Source: Paenibacillus sp. | GTDB taxonomy: Bacteria; Bacillota; Bacilli; Paenibacillales; NBRC-103111 | Direction of reading: 5' to 3' | Assembly (NCBI GenBank): GCA_031180825.1 | Contig: JAPSLM010000005.1 | Location: forward strand, 273,478 to 337,477 | Length of the DNA: 64,000 nucleotides | Program-made: the position numbers and the translations under genes | Shown: piece by piece, positions 41,879 through 52,683 of the stretch | Position numbering within the stretch: the stretch's first letter is position 1 | Layout of the letters: every line of letters begins with the position of its first letter | Notes under the pieces: model-generated | The model's input: the letters and a program-made list of their open reading frames with translations, nothing else | The model's database searches: none | What the model was told of the DNA's origin: nothing

Positions 41879-44022
41879 ATGAAAACATTCCACATGCAAA
41901 AAGGAACCGCACTTACTTTATCCGCTATATTGGCAGGGGCGCTGATCTTCCCTGTTCACGGCAGCGTGCAAGCGAGTCAGACGAAGACGCAGCAAGCGAT
42001 CGATCAAGCTGCCGACAGCCACCATATTCCAGGCGTCATCGTTGCCGTGAAGAATGGCGATGAGAAATGGTCGTATGCTTCCGGGGAAGCGAATATCGAG
42101 AACAATCAACCGATGGAAGAAGATTTTGCTTTCCGGATCGGAAGTACAACGAAAACATTTGTCGCTACGGTTACCTTGCAGCTTGTCGGTGAGAAGAAGC
42201 TAAGCCTGGATGACACGGTGGAGAAATGGCTGCCGGGTCTCGTTCGGAACCATGAGTATGACGGCAGCAAAATTACGATTCGTCAGTTGTTGAATCATTC
42301 GAGCGGAATTGCAGATTACTTAAATGAGGAGTTCAAACAAAACCTTATCAAGAACCCGACTCAAAACTTTACGCCCGAAGAGCTCATTTCTATGGGCCTA
42401 AAGCTGAAGCGGATAAACGGCGGGGGCTATTCGAATACGAATATGGTTATTATGGGGCTGATCATTCAGAAGGCCACAGGAGATACGTATGCCGAACAGA
42501 TTAAGAAACGGATTATTGAACCGCTTGAGCTTAAAGGAACTTGGCTGCCCGGAAACTCGGCCGTCTTTCCTAAAAAGCATGCCGTTGGATACTTTGACAC
42601 CGGAAGCACATTAATGGATATGACCGAGCTTAGTCCTTCGTTTGCAAACGCGGCCGGGGAAATCATCTCGACAGGTGAAGATATGACAACATTTTTCCGT
42701 GCCTTATTGGGCGGAAAGCTGTTGAAGCCGGAGCTGCTTAAGGAAATGATGACCCCTGTCGATACGGCTTCGGGAAAGTTTGGATTAGGTCTGCAAGAAA
42801 TCAAATTGCCTAACGGCGTCACCCTGTGGGGACATCGCGGCGGTATCCCCGGATTTACGAATTTTGCCGGCGGTACTGAAGGCGGAGAGCATGTGATCGC
42901 AATCAATATCAATGTGTTGGCCGATGCAGCAGGTCATATCGCGAACATTTATACGCAGGAATTTTCAGGACTAACCGAGCAGCAATTCATGGATCGCAAG
43001 CACCGAAACGAAGTCAAAGGGCTTATCGATGAGGCCACGACAAGGAAAAGCAATCCGGGTATTGTGGCCTTTGGGATCAAGAACGGGGAAACCTGGGCTC
43101 ATGCTTCGGGTGTAGCCGACATGCGGGATCATCGTCCAATAGAGCCGCACTTTTCGTTCCGCATTGGAAGCGTCGGGAAGGCGTTTGTCGCAACTGTTGT
43201 ATTACAGTTGGCCCAGGAGCACAAGCTGAATCTGGAGGACTCGGTAGAAAAATGGCTGCCGGGTGTCGTACAAGGGAACGGGTATGACGGCAACAAAATC
43301 AAAATTCGTCACTTATTGCAACAAACGAGTGGGATTACTAGCTATACGAATACGGATTTTCGAGACATTACGATTCCTCAAAATCCATTCCGCAACTATA
43401 CCGCCGATGAACTTGTAAGTATGGGACTGGCAAACCCGCCTTTATTTGAACCGGGAACCGACTTTAACTATTCCAATACCAATACCGTGCTGGCGGGCAT
43501 GATTATTCAGAAGGTGACGGGAGATACGTATGCCGAGCAGATCAAGAACGGATCATCGACCCGCTGCATCTTACAGGGACATCCGTAAGCGGCAGCTCTC
43601 CAGACATCCCGGGAGAACACGCCGTCGGCTATAACCTCGATCCTAAGTCGGGTAACTTGTATGATTTCACGGAATTTAACCCTTCTTGGGGAAATGCAGC
43701 CGGAGACATGGTCTCCACGGCGAAAGATCTGACCACCTTTTTTAGTGCGCTGCTAGGCGGGAAACTATTAAATGACGAAATGATGAAACAGATGTTTACG
43801 GGTGTAAAATCCCCTTACGGTAACTACGGACTCGGAATTTATGAGGTAACCCTGCCGAACGGGACCTCCTATTGGACGCATGGAGGCGGCATTCACGGGT
43901 TTTCGACGCTGGCAGGGGGACGTCTGGGCGGCGAGCATGTGATGGCGATTAACACAAATGCGGTAGGCCCGGAGGTCGATCCGATCCAGAGAAAAATTTT
44001 TGAGAAGGAATTTGGCGGTTAA
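41879..44022 (+). pseudogene. secreted double-domain serine hydrolase (class C beta-lactamase/DD-peptidase fold), frameshifted
   Basis: Signal peptide (about 1-32), then two tandem domains of the serine beta-lactamase-like family. Domain 1: STTK nucleophile motif (RIGSTTKTF), YSNTN, and HRGG. Domain 2: SVGK, YSNTN and HGGG. The second domain is broken at about 43548: AAGAACGG lacks one A compared with AAGAAACGG in domain 1, and the frame ends 13 codons later; the rest (GEHAVGYNL to the stop at 44022) is in another frame. AAAGGAG precedes the ATG. If real, the product is an intact first domain plus a partial second domain. It may act on peptidoglycan or an antibiotic. Confidence 0.8.
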
Positions 44023-44030
44023 GTTAAAAG

Positions 44031-44073
44031 ACCGGCGTCTCGCCCATGGTTCGTGGGTGGAGGCCGGTTTTTT
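44031..44073 (+). terminator. intrinsic terminator
   Basis: ACCGGC (44031-44036) and GCCGGT (44063-44068) with an inner CCCA/TGGG pairing, then six T residues. Confidence 0.75.
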
Positions 44074-44165
44074 GCAGCTTCTGTAGAAGCCGCTGAACAG
44101 GTTTTACGCGTATACCGTCCCGACCGCACCGGTGGCCCTAAATGAGCCGCTTCTCACCCCAATCG

Positions 44166-45128
44166 TCACAGGGAGGATTCTCGACGCAATACAATCTTGC
44201 CGCGCGTTCGTCCGGTCTGGCTGGAAAGATGCGCCTTCCTTGCTCCGTCCACGGTCATCGGATAGACTTCCGAGATGAGAGGCTTCACTTTCCCTTCTTC
44301 CACAAGTTCGCGAATACGATTCATATTTTTTCCATCCGGCCGGGTAAAAACAAATTCCGTCCGAAGGTGCAGGTCTTGTTCAAGAGCATCGGCAAAATCC
44401 GGACGTATGGCATCTCTGCTGCTGATGATCGTAGCCACTATCCCGCCGGGCTCCATCCATTTCAAGGCATCCCCGTAAGCGGCGCCGCCTATGGTATCAA
44501 ACAGGAAGTCATACTGCACCGAAGAATGGAGGCTCCCCGTGTCATAGGTCAACACTTCATCCGCTCCCAATTCACGTACAAACTCAGCGTTCCGCGTACT
44601 GGTCGTTGCTGCTACATAGGAGCCCCGCGCTTTCGCCATTTGGATGGCAAGGGATCCGACACCTCCGCTGCCTGCCAAAATCAGGACACGGGTTTCCGGT
44701 CCGACCTGTCCGACCTCCGCGATAGCCTGTAAAGCCGTGAGACCGGCCAACGGGAGAGATGCAGCTTCCGTATAAGATAACCCCTTGGGCATCTTTGATA
44801 CGATGGAGGCAGGAACTACGATTTGATCTGCGTAAGTCCCAAAACGATCAAACAACGGGCGGAAAAATACGTCGTCCCCGACGTGGAAATTTTGTACATT
44901 AGCTCCTGAAGCCATGACTTTTCCTGCCGCATCCCATCCCAAAATCAGAGGTAGCTCGAACGCGAAATCATGCTTCAGTTTGCCCTCCCGCACCTTCCAA
45001 TCTACCGGATTCACACCGCTCGCCTGAATGGAAATCAACAAATCGTCGGGTTCAAGCTGCTTTGTCGGCAATTCAATGATTTGTAATCGGTCGATATCGC
45101 CATATTGATCAATCCCTATGCCCTTCAT
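44166..45128 (-). CDS. NADP-dependent oxidoreductase, quinone reductase-like MDR family
   Basis: 320 residues of the zinc-independent medium-chain reductase type: N-terminal GroES-like domain (GVNPVDWKVREGKL) and Rossmann domain with LILAGSGGVGSLAIQMAK (about 150-167). Likely reduces quinones or enones with NADPH. Upstream of 45128 lies AAGGGGGC as ribosome binding site. No operon partner is evident. Confidence 0.88.
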   Translation of the reverse strand: MKGIGIDQYGDIDRLQIIELPTKQLEPDDLLISIQASGVNPVDWKVREGKLKHDFAFELPLILGWDAAGKVMASGANVQNFHVGDDVFFRPLFDRFGTYADQIVVPASIVSKMPKGLSYTEAASLPLAGLTALQAIAEVGQVGPETRVLILAGSGGVGSLAIQMAKARGSYVAATTSTRNAEFVRELGADEVLTYDTGSLHSSVQYDFLFDTIGGAAYGDALKWMEPGGIVATIISSRDAIRPDFADALEQDLHLRTEFVFTRPDGKNMNRIRELVEEGKVKPLISEVYPMTVDGARKAHLSSQTGRTRGKIVLRRESSL

Positions 45129-45287
45129 CCATGACAGCCCCCTTCATCGTATCATCGGTTTTTCCTTATTATACATATCCTCATACTGAAAAAACACATT
45201 GCCGGATTCTGAATTCTCTTGCCTTAAGAAGAACGTACGGAGCCGTATTTAAAAGGAATAAGCGCTGATGCTGTCGAACTTCTTCGT

Positions 45288-46217
45288 ATGATGCGAATGA
45301 AAAATAACACCGCCCCTACCTATATAGCGACCATTCTATTATTTCTCGGCATTCTCCTCGGCCCGCGCTGGGCTTGGGCGGAAATTTTCCCCATATTGGA
45401 TACACAGAGGAAGGAACCGTCTCCGTTTCCGCCGAGGCCCGGGAAGGGCACGCCGTGATCCATATTTCCGACACCGGGGTCAGCATGGACGAGGAAACCC
45501 AAGCGCGGGTGTTTCTCCCCTATGAACAAGGAGTCTATGGCATAAGCGACGGACGGGGCATCGGACTTGGGTTAAGCATTTGCAAGCAGCTGGTCGAATT
45601 GCACGGCGGTACATTGACCGTCCGCTCCCAACTTGGGAAGGGTTCGGTGTTTGGCCGTGGATGACGATCCCGTCAACCTGAACGTGCTCGTCGGCATCCT
45701 TTCGTCGGAGCCGTATCACATCACGATCGCTCATTCCGCCCGTGAGGTGCTGGAGCTGGTGGACACGCAGCAATGGGATCTGCTGATTGCCGATGTCATG
45801 ATGCTGCAGATGTCCGGCTACGGGTTGACGCAGAAGATAAGGGGCAATATTCCTTATCCGAGCTCCCGGTGCTGCTGCTGACCGCGCTCAGTCAGCCTGC
45901 TGACATCTACACCTATCTTCAAGTCGGGAACCCACAATGACGTGACCAAGCCGGTAGACGCGCTGGAGCCGCAATACCGGATAAGAGCATTGATCACACT
46001 GAAGCGATCCATCCAAGAACGTTTACGTATGGAGGCTGCCTATCTACAGGCACAAATTCATCCTCATTTTCTGTTCAATACGCCGAATTCCATTAAATCG
46101 GACTTTCCAATACGAACCGGCGATTGACACAATGGTACGGTCAATGGGTTGTCTATTCGCAGCAAGCCGAAGGAAGGGACCACCGTATCCTTCGTCATTC
46201 TGGACAAAAGGCCTTGA
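45288..46217 (+). pseudogene. remnants of a large hybrid sensor histidine kinase
   Basis: Pieces in different frames: a signal-peptide-like start (ATG 45291, APTYIATILLFLGILL), then directly an ATPase-domain end (DTGVSMDEETQARVF; GIGLGLSICKQLVELHGG), a receiver domain (VDDDPVNLNVLVGIL; Asp in LLIADVM), then AAYLQAQIHPHFLFNT, the LytS/YesM-type kinase signature, and finally the tail of a second ATPase domain (SKPKEGTTVSFVI) ending TGA at 46217. The sensor region and most of both kinase cores are deleted. This order is known from 7TMR-DISM hybrid kinases in related bacteria. Confidence 0.75.
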
Positions 46218-46277
46218 CCTTTCCCCTGCGGCAATCCTGTAGGATGGAGTCAGACCAATGCGAAAGGAGAATCCGCC

Positions 46278-47090
46278 ATGCTTACCGTTGGGCAATTAGC
46301 GCGCATTTTTAACGTGTCCGCCAAAACGCTAAGGCACTATGATGCCGTTGGCTTGTTCACACCCGTCAAAGTCGGCGAGGAAAATCAATATCGCTTTTAC
46401 TCGCCTGAGCAGCTGCCCGAGCTGCGCCGAATTCTGTTTCTGCGCTCTATGGGACTCGGCATCGAGATCATACGCGAGCTCAAACGGAACGGAACCCTGG
46501 ATGACGCTGAAAAGCTGAAGGCGATCCTTTTGGAGCATGCCGACGGCATTCGCGACGAAATCGGGCGCCAACAAAAGCTTTTGGCTGCGGTTCAGCGCAT
46601 GGTCGACCATATTACACTTACCGGGGGAACGATCATGGAACCGAAGAGAATCAAGAAAGCCGCTTTTACCGTTGTCGGCATGGAGTGGAATAACAAAAGC
46701 AGTGAAGGTGAAATTCCCCAATTATGGGACCGGTTCGTACCGCGGGAGGATGAGATCCGGGGGAAATTGCAGCCTGACGTCTCGTACGGCGTTTGCATCC
46801 CCGGTTCGAACGGAGACCTCACGTATATTGCCGGCTTGGAGACGACAGGCGAACATATTCCGGAAGGCATGATGACTTTCACGGTGCCGGAGCAAACCTA
46901 CGCCGTGTTTACCCATACCGGCAGTCTGAGCCGGCTTGGAGAGACGATGGAATTAATCTATGGCAAATGGCTGCCCCTGCACGGTCTTGAACCGGCGCAA
47001 GGAATAGACCTCGAAGTATACGACGACCGTTTTATCACGCCGGAAGATGAGCGAACCCAAATCGATTTGTACATCCCGGTGAAAAATTAA
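46278..47090 (+). CDS. MerR-family regulator with GyrI-like effector domain
   Basis: 270 residues: N-terminal MerR helix-turn-helix (LTVGQLARIFNVSAKTLRHY), a coiled-coil linker (about 75-115) and a C-terminal GyrI-like ligand domain (about 120-270). Such proteins sense hydrophobic drugs and activate promoters with long spacers. GAAAGGAG precedes the ATG. TTGACC (46214-46219) overlaps the end of the kinase remnant and may be the -35 box. No target gene is obvious beside it. Confidence 0.88.
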   Translation: MLTVGQLARIFNVSAKTLRHYDAVGLFTPVKVGEENQYRFYSPEQLPELRRILFLRSMGLGIEIIRELKRNGTLDDAEKLKAILLEHADGIRDEIGRQQKLLAAVQRMVDHITLTGGTIMEPKRIKKAAFTVVGMEWNNKSSEGEIPQLWDRFVPREDEIRGKLQPDVSYGVCIPGSNGDLTYIAGLETTGEHIPEGMMTFTVPEQTYAVFTHTGSLSRLGETMELIYGKWLPLHGLEPAQGIDLEVYDDRFITPEDERTQIDLYIPVKN

Positions 47091-47215
47091 ACGCTCTACG
47101 CGTTTGCTTACGACACCCATGGAAAACCGGAATCGCGCAAATCTACAGGTCATCATGCCGGATACGAAGCGGCGACGTTGATCGCCGTCTATACAAAGGA
47201 GGCAACGGTCTTACG

Positions 47216-48154
47216 ATGATCACACTTTCGCACGTTTCCTACACGGGCTCCGGCCCTTATTGCTACGCCAATTCCTTCGCGATGATGTTCGACGCGGGCG
47301 CGCCCTCTCCGGCCGTGATCGAGTTCGCGACCTGCAGCCCGTTCGGGATGCAGCTGATCGGCGGCACGCTGCCGTTCTTCGACCCGTACGGCTGGGAGCC
47401 CGAGGCAGGCTTCGACGACGCGCTCACCGCCTTGGGCTGGACGTCCACGGTCGCCAAAGGCGGCGGCGCCGACGAGGCCCTCGCCCGCCTCAAAGCGTCC
47501 CTGTCGGACGGTCCGGTGTGGATCGGTCCGCTGGAGATGGGGCACCTGCGGCATCAACCGGGCATGACCGGACCGATCGGCGCCGACCATTACGTCGTCG
47601 TCCTCGACGTGAACGACGAGCGCGTGCTCATGCACGACCCGCAGGGCTACCCGTACGCTTCTCTGCCGCTGAGCGACTTCATGACGGCCTGGCGAGGCGA
47701 GACGCTCAGCTACGGCGAACCGTACACGATGCGCACCGGCTTCGCCCGGCTCGCGGAAGTCTCCGAGGCGGACGCCATCCGAGCGACGATCCCCGCCGCG
47801 ATCCGGTGGCTATCCATGGAAGGCCGTCACAACACGCCCCCGGACACGCTCGGCAACGGCGAAGCCGCCGAAGGGCTCGCGGCGCTTATCGAGAGCGGCT
47901 GCGATAAGGAGCTGCGCGGCCACTTGATTCACTTCGCGGTCCGGGTCGGCACGCGCCGCGCCGCGGATGCCGCGACCTGCCTGGCGCGCATCGGCTGCGC
48001 CGAGGCCGCGCGGATCGCAGCGGAGCAAGCCCGGCTCATCGGCTCGATGCAGCACCCGCTGGTCACCGGCGACGACGCGGCAGCGGCGGCAGCGCTGCGG
48101 TTGCTCGCGCCGACGTACGCCAAGCTGCGGACGGCGCTGGAAAGCGGAAGCTGA
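47216..48154 (+). CDS. C39-like cysteine peptidase-fold protein, GC-rich
   Basis: 312 residues. GPYCYANSFAMMF near residue 14-26 places a Cys before a helix, and HYVVVLDVNDERVLMHDP near residue 124-141 offers the His and Asp of a papain/C39-like fold. The C-terminal ~110 residues are Ala/Arg-rich helices. The gene is far more GC-rich than its neighbours, with G/C at nearly every third position, which suggests transfer from a high-GC source. AAAGGAGG lies 11 bases upstream. Related to the BtrH-like/C39-like proteins at best; function unknown. Confidence 0.65.
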   Translation: MITLSHVSYTGSGPYCYANSFAMMFDAGAPSPAVIEFATCSPFGMQLIGGTLPFFDPYGWEPEAGFDDALTALGWTSTVAKGGGADEALARLKASLSDGPVWIGPLEMGHLRHQPGMTGPIGADHYVVVLDVNDERVLMHDPQGYPYASLPLSDFMTAWRGETLSYGEPYTMRTGFARLAEVSEADAIRATIPAAIRWLSMEGRHNTPPDTLGNGEAAEGLAALIESGCDKELRGHLIHFAVRVGTRRAADAATCLARIGCAEAARIAAEQARLIGSMQHPLVTGDDAAAAAALRLLAPTYAKLRTALESGS

Positions 48155-48188
48155 GCGCGCAGCGCGGCATAAGCCAGAGCAGGCCTGC

Positions 48189-48752
48189 CTAACCAAGAAG
48201 CAGGCCGATCCTTAGCTCACGCAGCTTGAAGGATCGGCCTGCTTTGGCACCCGTTATGCCTTCGTAGGCTTGCCGTAACGATTCGATGTCGATTTTCGCC
48301 TTCGTTTGGAGCAAGGCCCTCATCACTCTTTCCGCTTTTGCCGGGTCGGGATCGCATATCATGTCCGTTAAGTTGCTTGGGACGATTTGCCACGATACGC
48401 CGAACTTATCTTTCAACCAACCGCATACCTGCGCCTTTTCGTCCCCGCCCTCGGAGAGCTTCTCCCAGTAATAATCCAACTCTTCTTGATCCTCGCAATG
48501 GACGATAAACGATATGGCCTCCGTGAACTTAAAATGCGGACCGCCGTTTAACGCGACGAATTGTTGTCCTTCCAGCTCAAACTCCACGGTCATGACGCTT
48601 CCTACAGGGGCCCGGCCCTCACTTTCTTTCCCATAGCGCGTGATTCTGCCGATTCGGGAATTGCCGAAGATAGAGGTGTAGTGCTTCGCCGCCTCTTCCG
48701 CTTGCGAGTCAAACCATAAGTTGGGGGTGATCTTTTGAATTTTCGCTCCCAT
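48189..48752 (-). CDS. VOC/PhnB-type protein with extended tail
   Basis: 187 residues. PhnB-like VOC fold: KITPNLWFDSQAEEAAKHYTSIFG, GQQFVALNGGPHFKF, and DKFGVSWQIVPS. The last ~17 residues (from about AGRSFKLRE) are encoded by the loop and both arms of a 16-bp hairpin; family members usually stop earlier, near LRQAYEG. A stop codon lost by mutation may have extended the frame. ATG at 48752 with GAGGAGG upstream. Function unknown. Confidence 0.82.
   Translation of the reverse strand: MGAKIQKITPNLWFDSQAEEAAKHYTSIFGNSRIGRITRYGKESEGRAPVGSVMTVEFELEGQQFVALNGGPHFKFTEAISFIVHCEDQEELDYYWEKLSEGGDEKAQVCGWLKDKFGVSWQIVPSNLTDMICDPDPAKAERVMRALLQTKAKIDIESLRQAYEGITGAKAGRSFKLRELRIGLLLG
48198..48244. repeat. 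16-bp perfect inverted repeat overlapping a gene end
   Basis: AAGCAGGCCGATCCTT (48198-48213) and AAGGATCGGCCTGCTT (48229-48244), 15-base loop. No strong T-tract follows on either strand, so it would be a weak terminator. It lies inside the 3' end of the VOC-type gene. Confidence 0.7.
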
Positions 48753-48860
48753 CGCTTTTCCTCCTCGTCTTCGAATCTTGGTATCCTTATTGTAGCCCAT
48801 CAAGCGACTCGAAATTTCTCACCGATTGCTTTTGTTCTATTCTAACAGGGAACAAAGAAG

Positions 48861-48898
48861 AGCTGTCCCCAGCAGAAATATCTACCTAAAGGACAGCT
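48861..48898 (-). terminator. weak terminator after cysI
   Basis: AGCTGTCC (48861-48868) pairs with GGACAGCT (48891-48898); the A-rich CAAAGAAG on the left gives a short T-tract on the minus strand. Confidence 0.5.
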
Positions 48899-48930
48899 TC
48901 CTCTTGTCATCTATGAATATGGCGTTGCTC

Positions 48931-50652
48931 TTACTCGTGAAAATCCAGTCCCGAACGAACTTCTTTCACATACCCGGCGCGAATCACGAAGTCGCCGAAA
49001 TGCTCGCCTTCCTCGCGTTCCTTCGCGTAGCGGTTCAAGATCGGGCGCAGCTCGTCAAGAATTTGCGTCTCTCCAATATTTTCACGGTACATTTTATTCA
49101 GCCGGTTGCCGGAGAAGTCGCCGCCCAAATACATGTTGTATCTCCCCGGAGCCTTGCCGATAAAAGAAAGCTCCGCAAGCGCAGGCCGGGCGCAGCCGTT
49201 CGGACAGCCGGTCATCCGAATGACGATCTCCTCGTCGCGCAATCCCGCCTCGTCCAAGATCAATTCGATCTTATCCAGCAGCGTGGGCAAATAGCGCTCC
49301 GATTCGGCCATCGCCAACCCACAGGTCGGCAAGGCAACACAGGCCATCGAGTTTCTGCGCAGCGCGGAATATTGAATCCCGTCGGTCAGCCCGTATTCCT
49401 TAATGAGCTCCTCGATTTTCTTCTTCTTCTGGGCGGACACATTGCCTATGATCAAGTTCTGATTCGGCGTCAGACGGAAATCCCCGCTGTGCACCTTGGC
49501 TATTTCCCGCAACCCGGTCATCAAGGGGTAATCGTCCTCGTCCTTCACCCGGCCGTTCTGAATAAAGAGGGTGAAATGCCATTTGCCGTTGCTTCCCTTC
49601 ACCCAGCCATAACGGTCTCCATTGTGGTCAAAATGATACGGGCGTGCTTCCTCCAGCTTCCACCCCAAACGCTCATGAAGCTCGTTGATAAACCATTCCA
49701 ACCCGCGGTCGTCAATCGTGTACTTGAACCGGGCATGCTTCCGTACCGAACGGTCTCCGTAATCCCTTTGGATCGTGACCGTTTTTTCGGCGACGTCGAC
49801 GACCTGCTCCGGTGTGACAAAACCGATCACCCGTGCCAGCTGCGGATACGTTTGCGGATCGCCGTGCGTCATCCCCATGCCTCCGCCGACAGCCACGTTA
49901 AAGCCCAGCAGCCGCCCTTTCTCATGAATCGCGATGAAGCCAAGATCCTGAGAGAAGACATCGACGTCGTTGGAAGGCGGCACGGCAATGCCGATCTTGA
50001 ACTTGCGCGGCAAATAAACGGGCCCGTAAATCGGTTCTTGCGCTTCTCCGTCGCGGCTGTCGACAACCTTCTCTTCATCCAGCCAAATTTCGTGATAAGC
50101 CCGGGTTCGCGGATCAAGATGATGGCTTATTTTCTTGGCCCATTCGTACACCTGCTCGTGGATTTCGGAAACGTACGGGTTCGGATTGCACATCACGTTA
50201 CGATTGACGTCCCCGCATGCCGCAAGCGTGCTTAGCAGCGCTTCGTTGACTTCCTTGATGACATGTTTCATGTTCCACTTGATCACGCCGTGAAGCTGGA
50301 ACGACTGACGGGTCGTGAGACGAATCGTTCCGTTCGCATATTGCTGCGCGATCCGATCCATCATCAGCCATTGCTCCGGCGTAACGACCCCACCGGCAGC
50401 CCTCACGCGCACCATGAACTGATAGGCCGGCTCCAGCTTCTGCTTATTCCGCTCGTTGCGAAGATCCCGGTCATCCTGCATATAGCTTCCGTGAAATTTC
50501 ATCAAGCGGTTATCATCCTCGGGAATGGAGCCCGTGACTCTGTCATGGAGCGTTTCTGCGAGCGATCCCCGCAGGTAATCGCTTCGCTTCTTGATCTCCT
50601 CTACATCGCTGTGAGGCGCACTGTTCGCCGAAAGTAAATTGTTTTCGCTCAT
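48931..50652 (-). CDS. cysI: sulfite reductase (NADPH) hemoprotein, beta subunit
   Basis: 573 residues with the siroheme-[4Fe-4S] cysteines in [11 protein letters not shown] (about 436 and 442) and [10 protein letters not shown] (about 481 and 485), and the sulfite-site residues in the [11 protein letters not shown] segment. It reduces sulfite to sulfide in assimilation. The start follows the cysJ stop by 35 bases. GAGGGGATAGG lies upstream of the ATG. Length is typical. Confidence 0.95.
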   Translation of the reverse strand: MSENNLLSANSAPHSDVEEIKKRSDYLRGSLAETLHDRVTGSIPEDDNRLMKFHGSYMQDDRDLRNERNKQKLEPAYQFMVRVRAAGGVVTPEQWLMMDRIAQQYANGTIRLTTRQSFQLHGVIKWNMKHVIKEVNEALLSTLAACGDVNRNVMCNPNPYVSEIHEQVYEWAKKISHHLDPRTRAYHEIWLDEEKVVDSRDGEAQEPIYGPVYLPRKFKIGIAVPPSNDVDVFSQDLGFIAIHEKGRLLGFNVAVGGGMGMTHGDPQTYPQLARVIGFVTPEQVVDVAEKTVTIQRDYGDRSVRKHARFKYTIDDRGLEWFINELHERLGWKLEEARPYHFDHNGDRYGWVKGSNGKWHFTLFIQNGRVKDEDDYPLMTGLREIAKVHSGDFRLTPNQNLIIGNVSAQKKKKIEELIKEYGLTDGIQYSALRRNSMACVALPTCGLAMAESERYLPTLLDKIELILDEAGLRDEEIVIRMTGCPNGCARPALAELSFIGKAPGRYNMYLGGDFSGNRLNKMYRENIGETQILDELRPILNRYAKEREEGEHFGDFVIRAGYVKEVRSGLDFHE

Positions 50653-50687
50653 GTCCCTATCCCCTCTCGTTATCTTTGAGCCTAAAC

Positions 50688-52502
50688 TCAGTAGACATCT
50701 CGCTGATAACGTTTGTCCTGTTGCAATCGTGCCAAATACTCCGCAGCGGCTTCGGAGCTAAGTCCGCCCTCCCGCTCGATTATGGTGGCGAGAGCGGCAT
50801 GAACGTCATGCGCCATGTGCTTTTCGTCTCCGCACACGTAGATGCTGGCTCCTTCCTCCAGCCATTGATACAATTCCTTGCCGTGCTCAAGAATTCGGTG
50901 CTGCACATAAACCTTCTCATCCGTATCGCGGGAAAACGCGACATCCATGCGGGTCAGCACGCCATCTTTCAGCCAACGCTGCCACTCGACCTGATACAGG
51001 AAATCCGTGGAGAAATGGCGGTCGCCAAAGAAAAGCCACGTTTTGCCCTGTGCCCCGGTTTCTTCCCGTTCTCCCAGGAAGGCGCGGAACGGAGCGACGC
51101 CTGTGCCGGGTCCGATCATAATAATCGGTGTATCCGGATTTTGCGGAAGCTTGAAGTTCGGGTTATGCTGGACAAATACCGGCAGCGGATCGCCCGGCTC
51201 CAAATGCTCAGCGATATAGGTCGAGCATACCCCGTACCGCTCCCGTCCGTGTGCTTCGTATTGCACCTTTCGGATCGTGAGATGCACCTCGTCCGGGTGC
51301 GCCTTCGGACTGCTGGAAATCGAATAAAGACGCGGCGGCAGCTTGCGAAGAATCGATACGAATTGCTTGCCCGATACTCCCTTTAACTGGTGATCCCGCA
51401 CCAAATCCAACAAATCCCGGTTTTTGATATACGCTCTAAGCTCCTGCTCACGTCCCGGCGCAAGCAGCTCCTGCAGGCCGCTGCCCGGGAAAAGAGCTGC
51501 CGCCTGTTCCAAAAGCGGCTTGGTCAGGACCGTAATTTCATAATGACTCGTCAAAGCCTCAAGCAACGGACGCTCATTTCCGTTTTTGTCGACCGGAACG
51601 AGCTCCTCCCGGTTCCAATCCATCGCCTGGATCAGTTCATCGACAAGTCTGGAATGATTCTTGGGATAGACGCCCAAGCTGTCGCCCGGCTCATACTGGA
51701 GATTCGACCCTTCCAGCGAAATCTCCAGGTGACGCGTTTCCCGGTCCGATCCGCGGCCGTTCAGATTCAAATTTTCAAGCACCGCGGCTTGAAACGGGTT
51801 CGACCTCGAATATTCCGTCTGCTGCGTCTCGCTCCGGACGGCTGCACCGCCGCCGCTGCTTACCAAGGTCGGGGCCGCCGCGGCCTCATTCAGAGAGGCC
51901 AGGACACGATCCATCCACTCCGCGGCAGAATCTTCGAAATCCACATCGCAGTCGACACGTGCGGTAAGCCGTTTGCCTCCGAGCTCCTCCAGACGCTTGT
52001 CAAAGTCCTTCCCCGTTTGGCAGAAAAATTCGTACGAAGTGTCCCCCAAAGCCAATACGGAAAACCGCAAGCCTTCCAATTGCGGCGCTCTCTTGCTGTG
52101 CAGAAATTCATAGAAAGACAGCGCATGATCCGGCGGTTCGCCTTCCCCGTGCGTGCTTACCAGAATGAGCAGATTTTCAACCTTCTTTAACGTATTCGGC
52201 TTGAAATCGCTCATGGAGGAGAGCGTTGGCTGGAAGCCCTGCTCCTTCAGCTTTTCGCTCAGCTTCTTGGCCAGCTTCTGGCTGTTCCCGGTCTGGGAGC
52301 CGAACAGCACCGTGACCTCCTTGGAGATGACCGGCGGCTGGCTCACGGCCGGAGCCGCTGCCTGAGCTTCGGTTTTGTGCAGAGCCGTCAAATAACCGCT
52401 CAGCCAAATCTTCTGCACCTCCGTCAGCGTAGGCAGCAGGCGGTTGAGAAGCTCCACCTGCTCTTGATTAAAAGGACTGTTCATCACCTGTAATATCAAC
52501 AA
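50688..52502 (-). CDS. cysJ: sulfite reductase (NADPH) flavoprotein, alpha subunit
   Basis: 604 residues: flavodoxin domain (about 65-205, [17 protein letters not shown]), a linker, FAD domain ([11 protein letters not shown], about 393-403) and NADPH domain ([18 protein letters not shown]). Electrons pass from NADPH to FAD to FMN to CysI. Starts with TTG codons at 52502 or 52499, GAGGTG just upstream; the ATG six codons later lies on a weaker site. A possible promoter TTGATC-17-TAGGTT lies at about 52563-52591 on the minus strand. Confidence 0.95.
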   Translation of the reverse strand: MLILQVMNSPFNQEQVELLNRLLPTLTEVQKIWLSGYLTALHKTEAQAAAPAVSQPPVISKEVTVLFGSQTGNSQKLAKKLSEKLKEQGFQPTLSSMSDFKPNTLKKVENLLILVSTHGEGEPPDHALSFYEFLHSKRAPQLEGLRFSVLALGDTSYEFFCQTGKDFDKRLEELGGKRLTARVDCDVDFEDSAAEWMDRVLASLNEAAAAPTLVSSGGGAAVRSETQQTEYSRSNPFQAAVLENLNLNGRGSDRETRHLEISLEGSNLQYEPGDSLGVYPKNHSRLVDELIQAMDWNREELVPVDKNGNERPLLEALTSHYEITVLTKPLLEQAAALFPGSGLQELLAPGREQELRAYIKNRDLLDLVRDHQLKGVSGKQFVSILRKLPPRLYSISSSPKAHPDEVHLTIRKVQYEAHGRERYGVCSTYIAEHLEPGDPLPVFVQHNPNFKLPQNPDTPIIMIGPGTGVAPFRAFLGEREETGAQGKTWLFFGDRHFSTDFLYQVEWQRWLKDGVLTRMDVAFSRDTDEKVYVQHRILEHGKELYQWLEEGASIYVCGDEKHMAHDVHAALATIIEREGGLSSEAAAEYLARLQQDKRYQRDVY

Positions 52503-52648
52503 TATGCACCTCGCATAGGATGAAAATAATTCCTAGTATTCTTATATAATTAATTTTATCTTATCTTCAACCTATCATAGCCGGGTAAACGGATCAACTA
52601 AAATGATTTTATAGCTTTTATTAGTTTTACTGATAAATAAAAAACCAT

Positions 52649-52683
52649 TTGCCCCAAAAACCAATATCCGATATATTGGTTTT
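52649..52683 (+). promoter_or_regulatory. promoter with operator overlapping the -10 box and start codon
   Basis: TTGCCC (52649-52654), 17-base spacer, TATATT (52672-52677). AAAACCAATAT (52657-52667) and ATATTGGTTTT (52673-52683) form a perfect 11-bp dyad with five central bases. The right arm ends directly before the ATG at 52684, where transcription should also begin. Confidence 0.7.

Noticed and set aside
47260..47907. Arg-rich second frame inside the C39-like gene
   Set aside because: GC-rich coding DNA gives long shadow frames; the frame from 47216 has a binding site and plausible fold motifs.
48826..50235. A 469-codon plus-strand frame
   Set aside because: Antisense of cysI, which has all family motifs.
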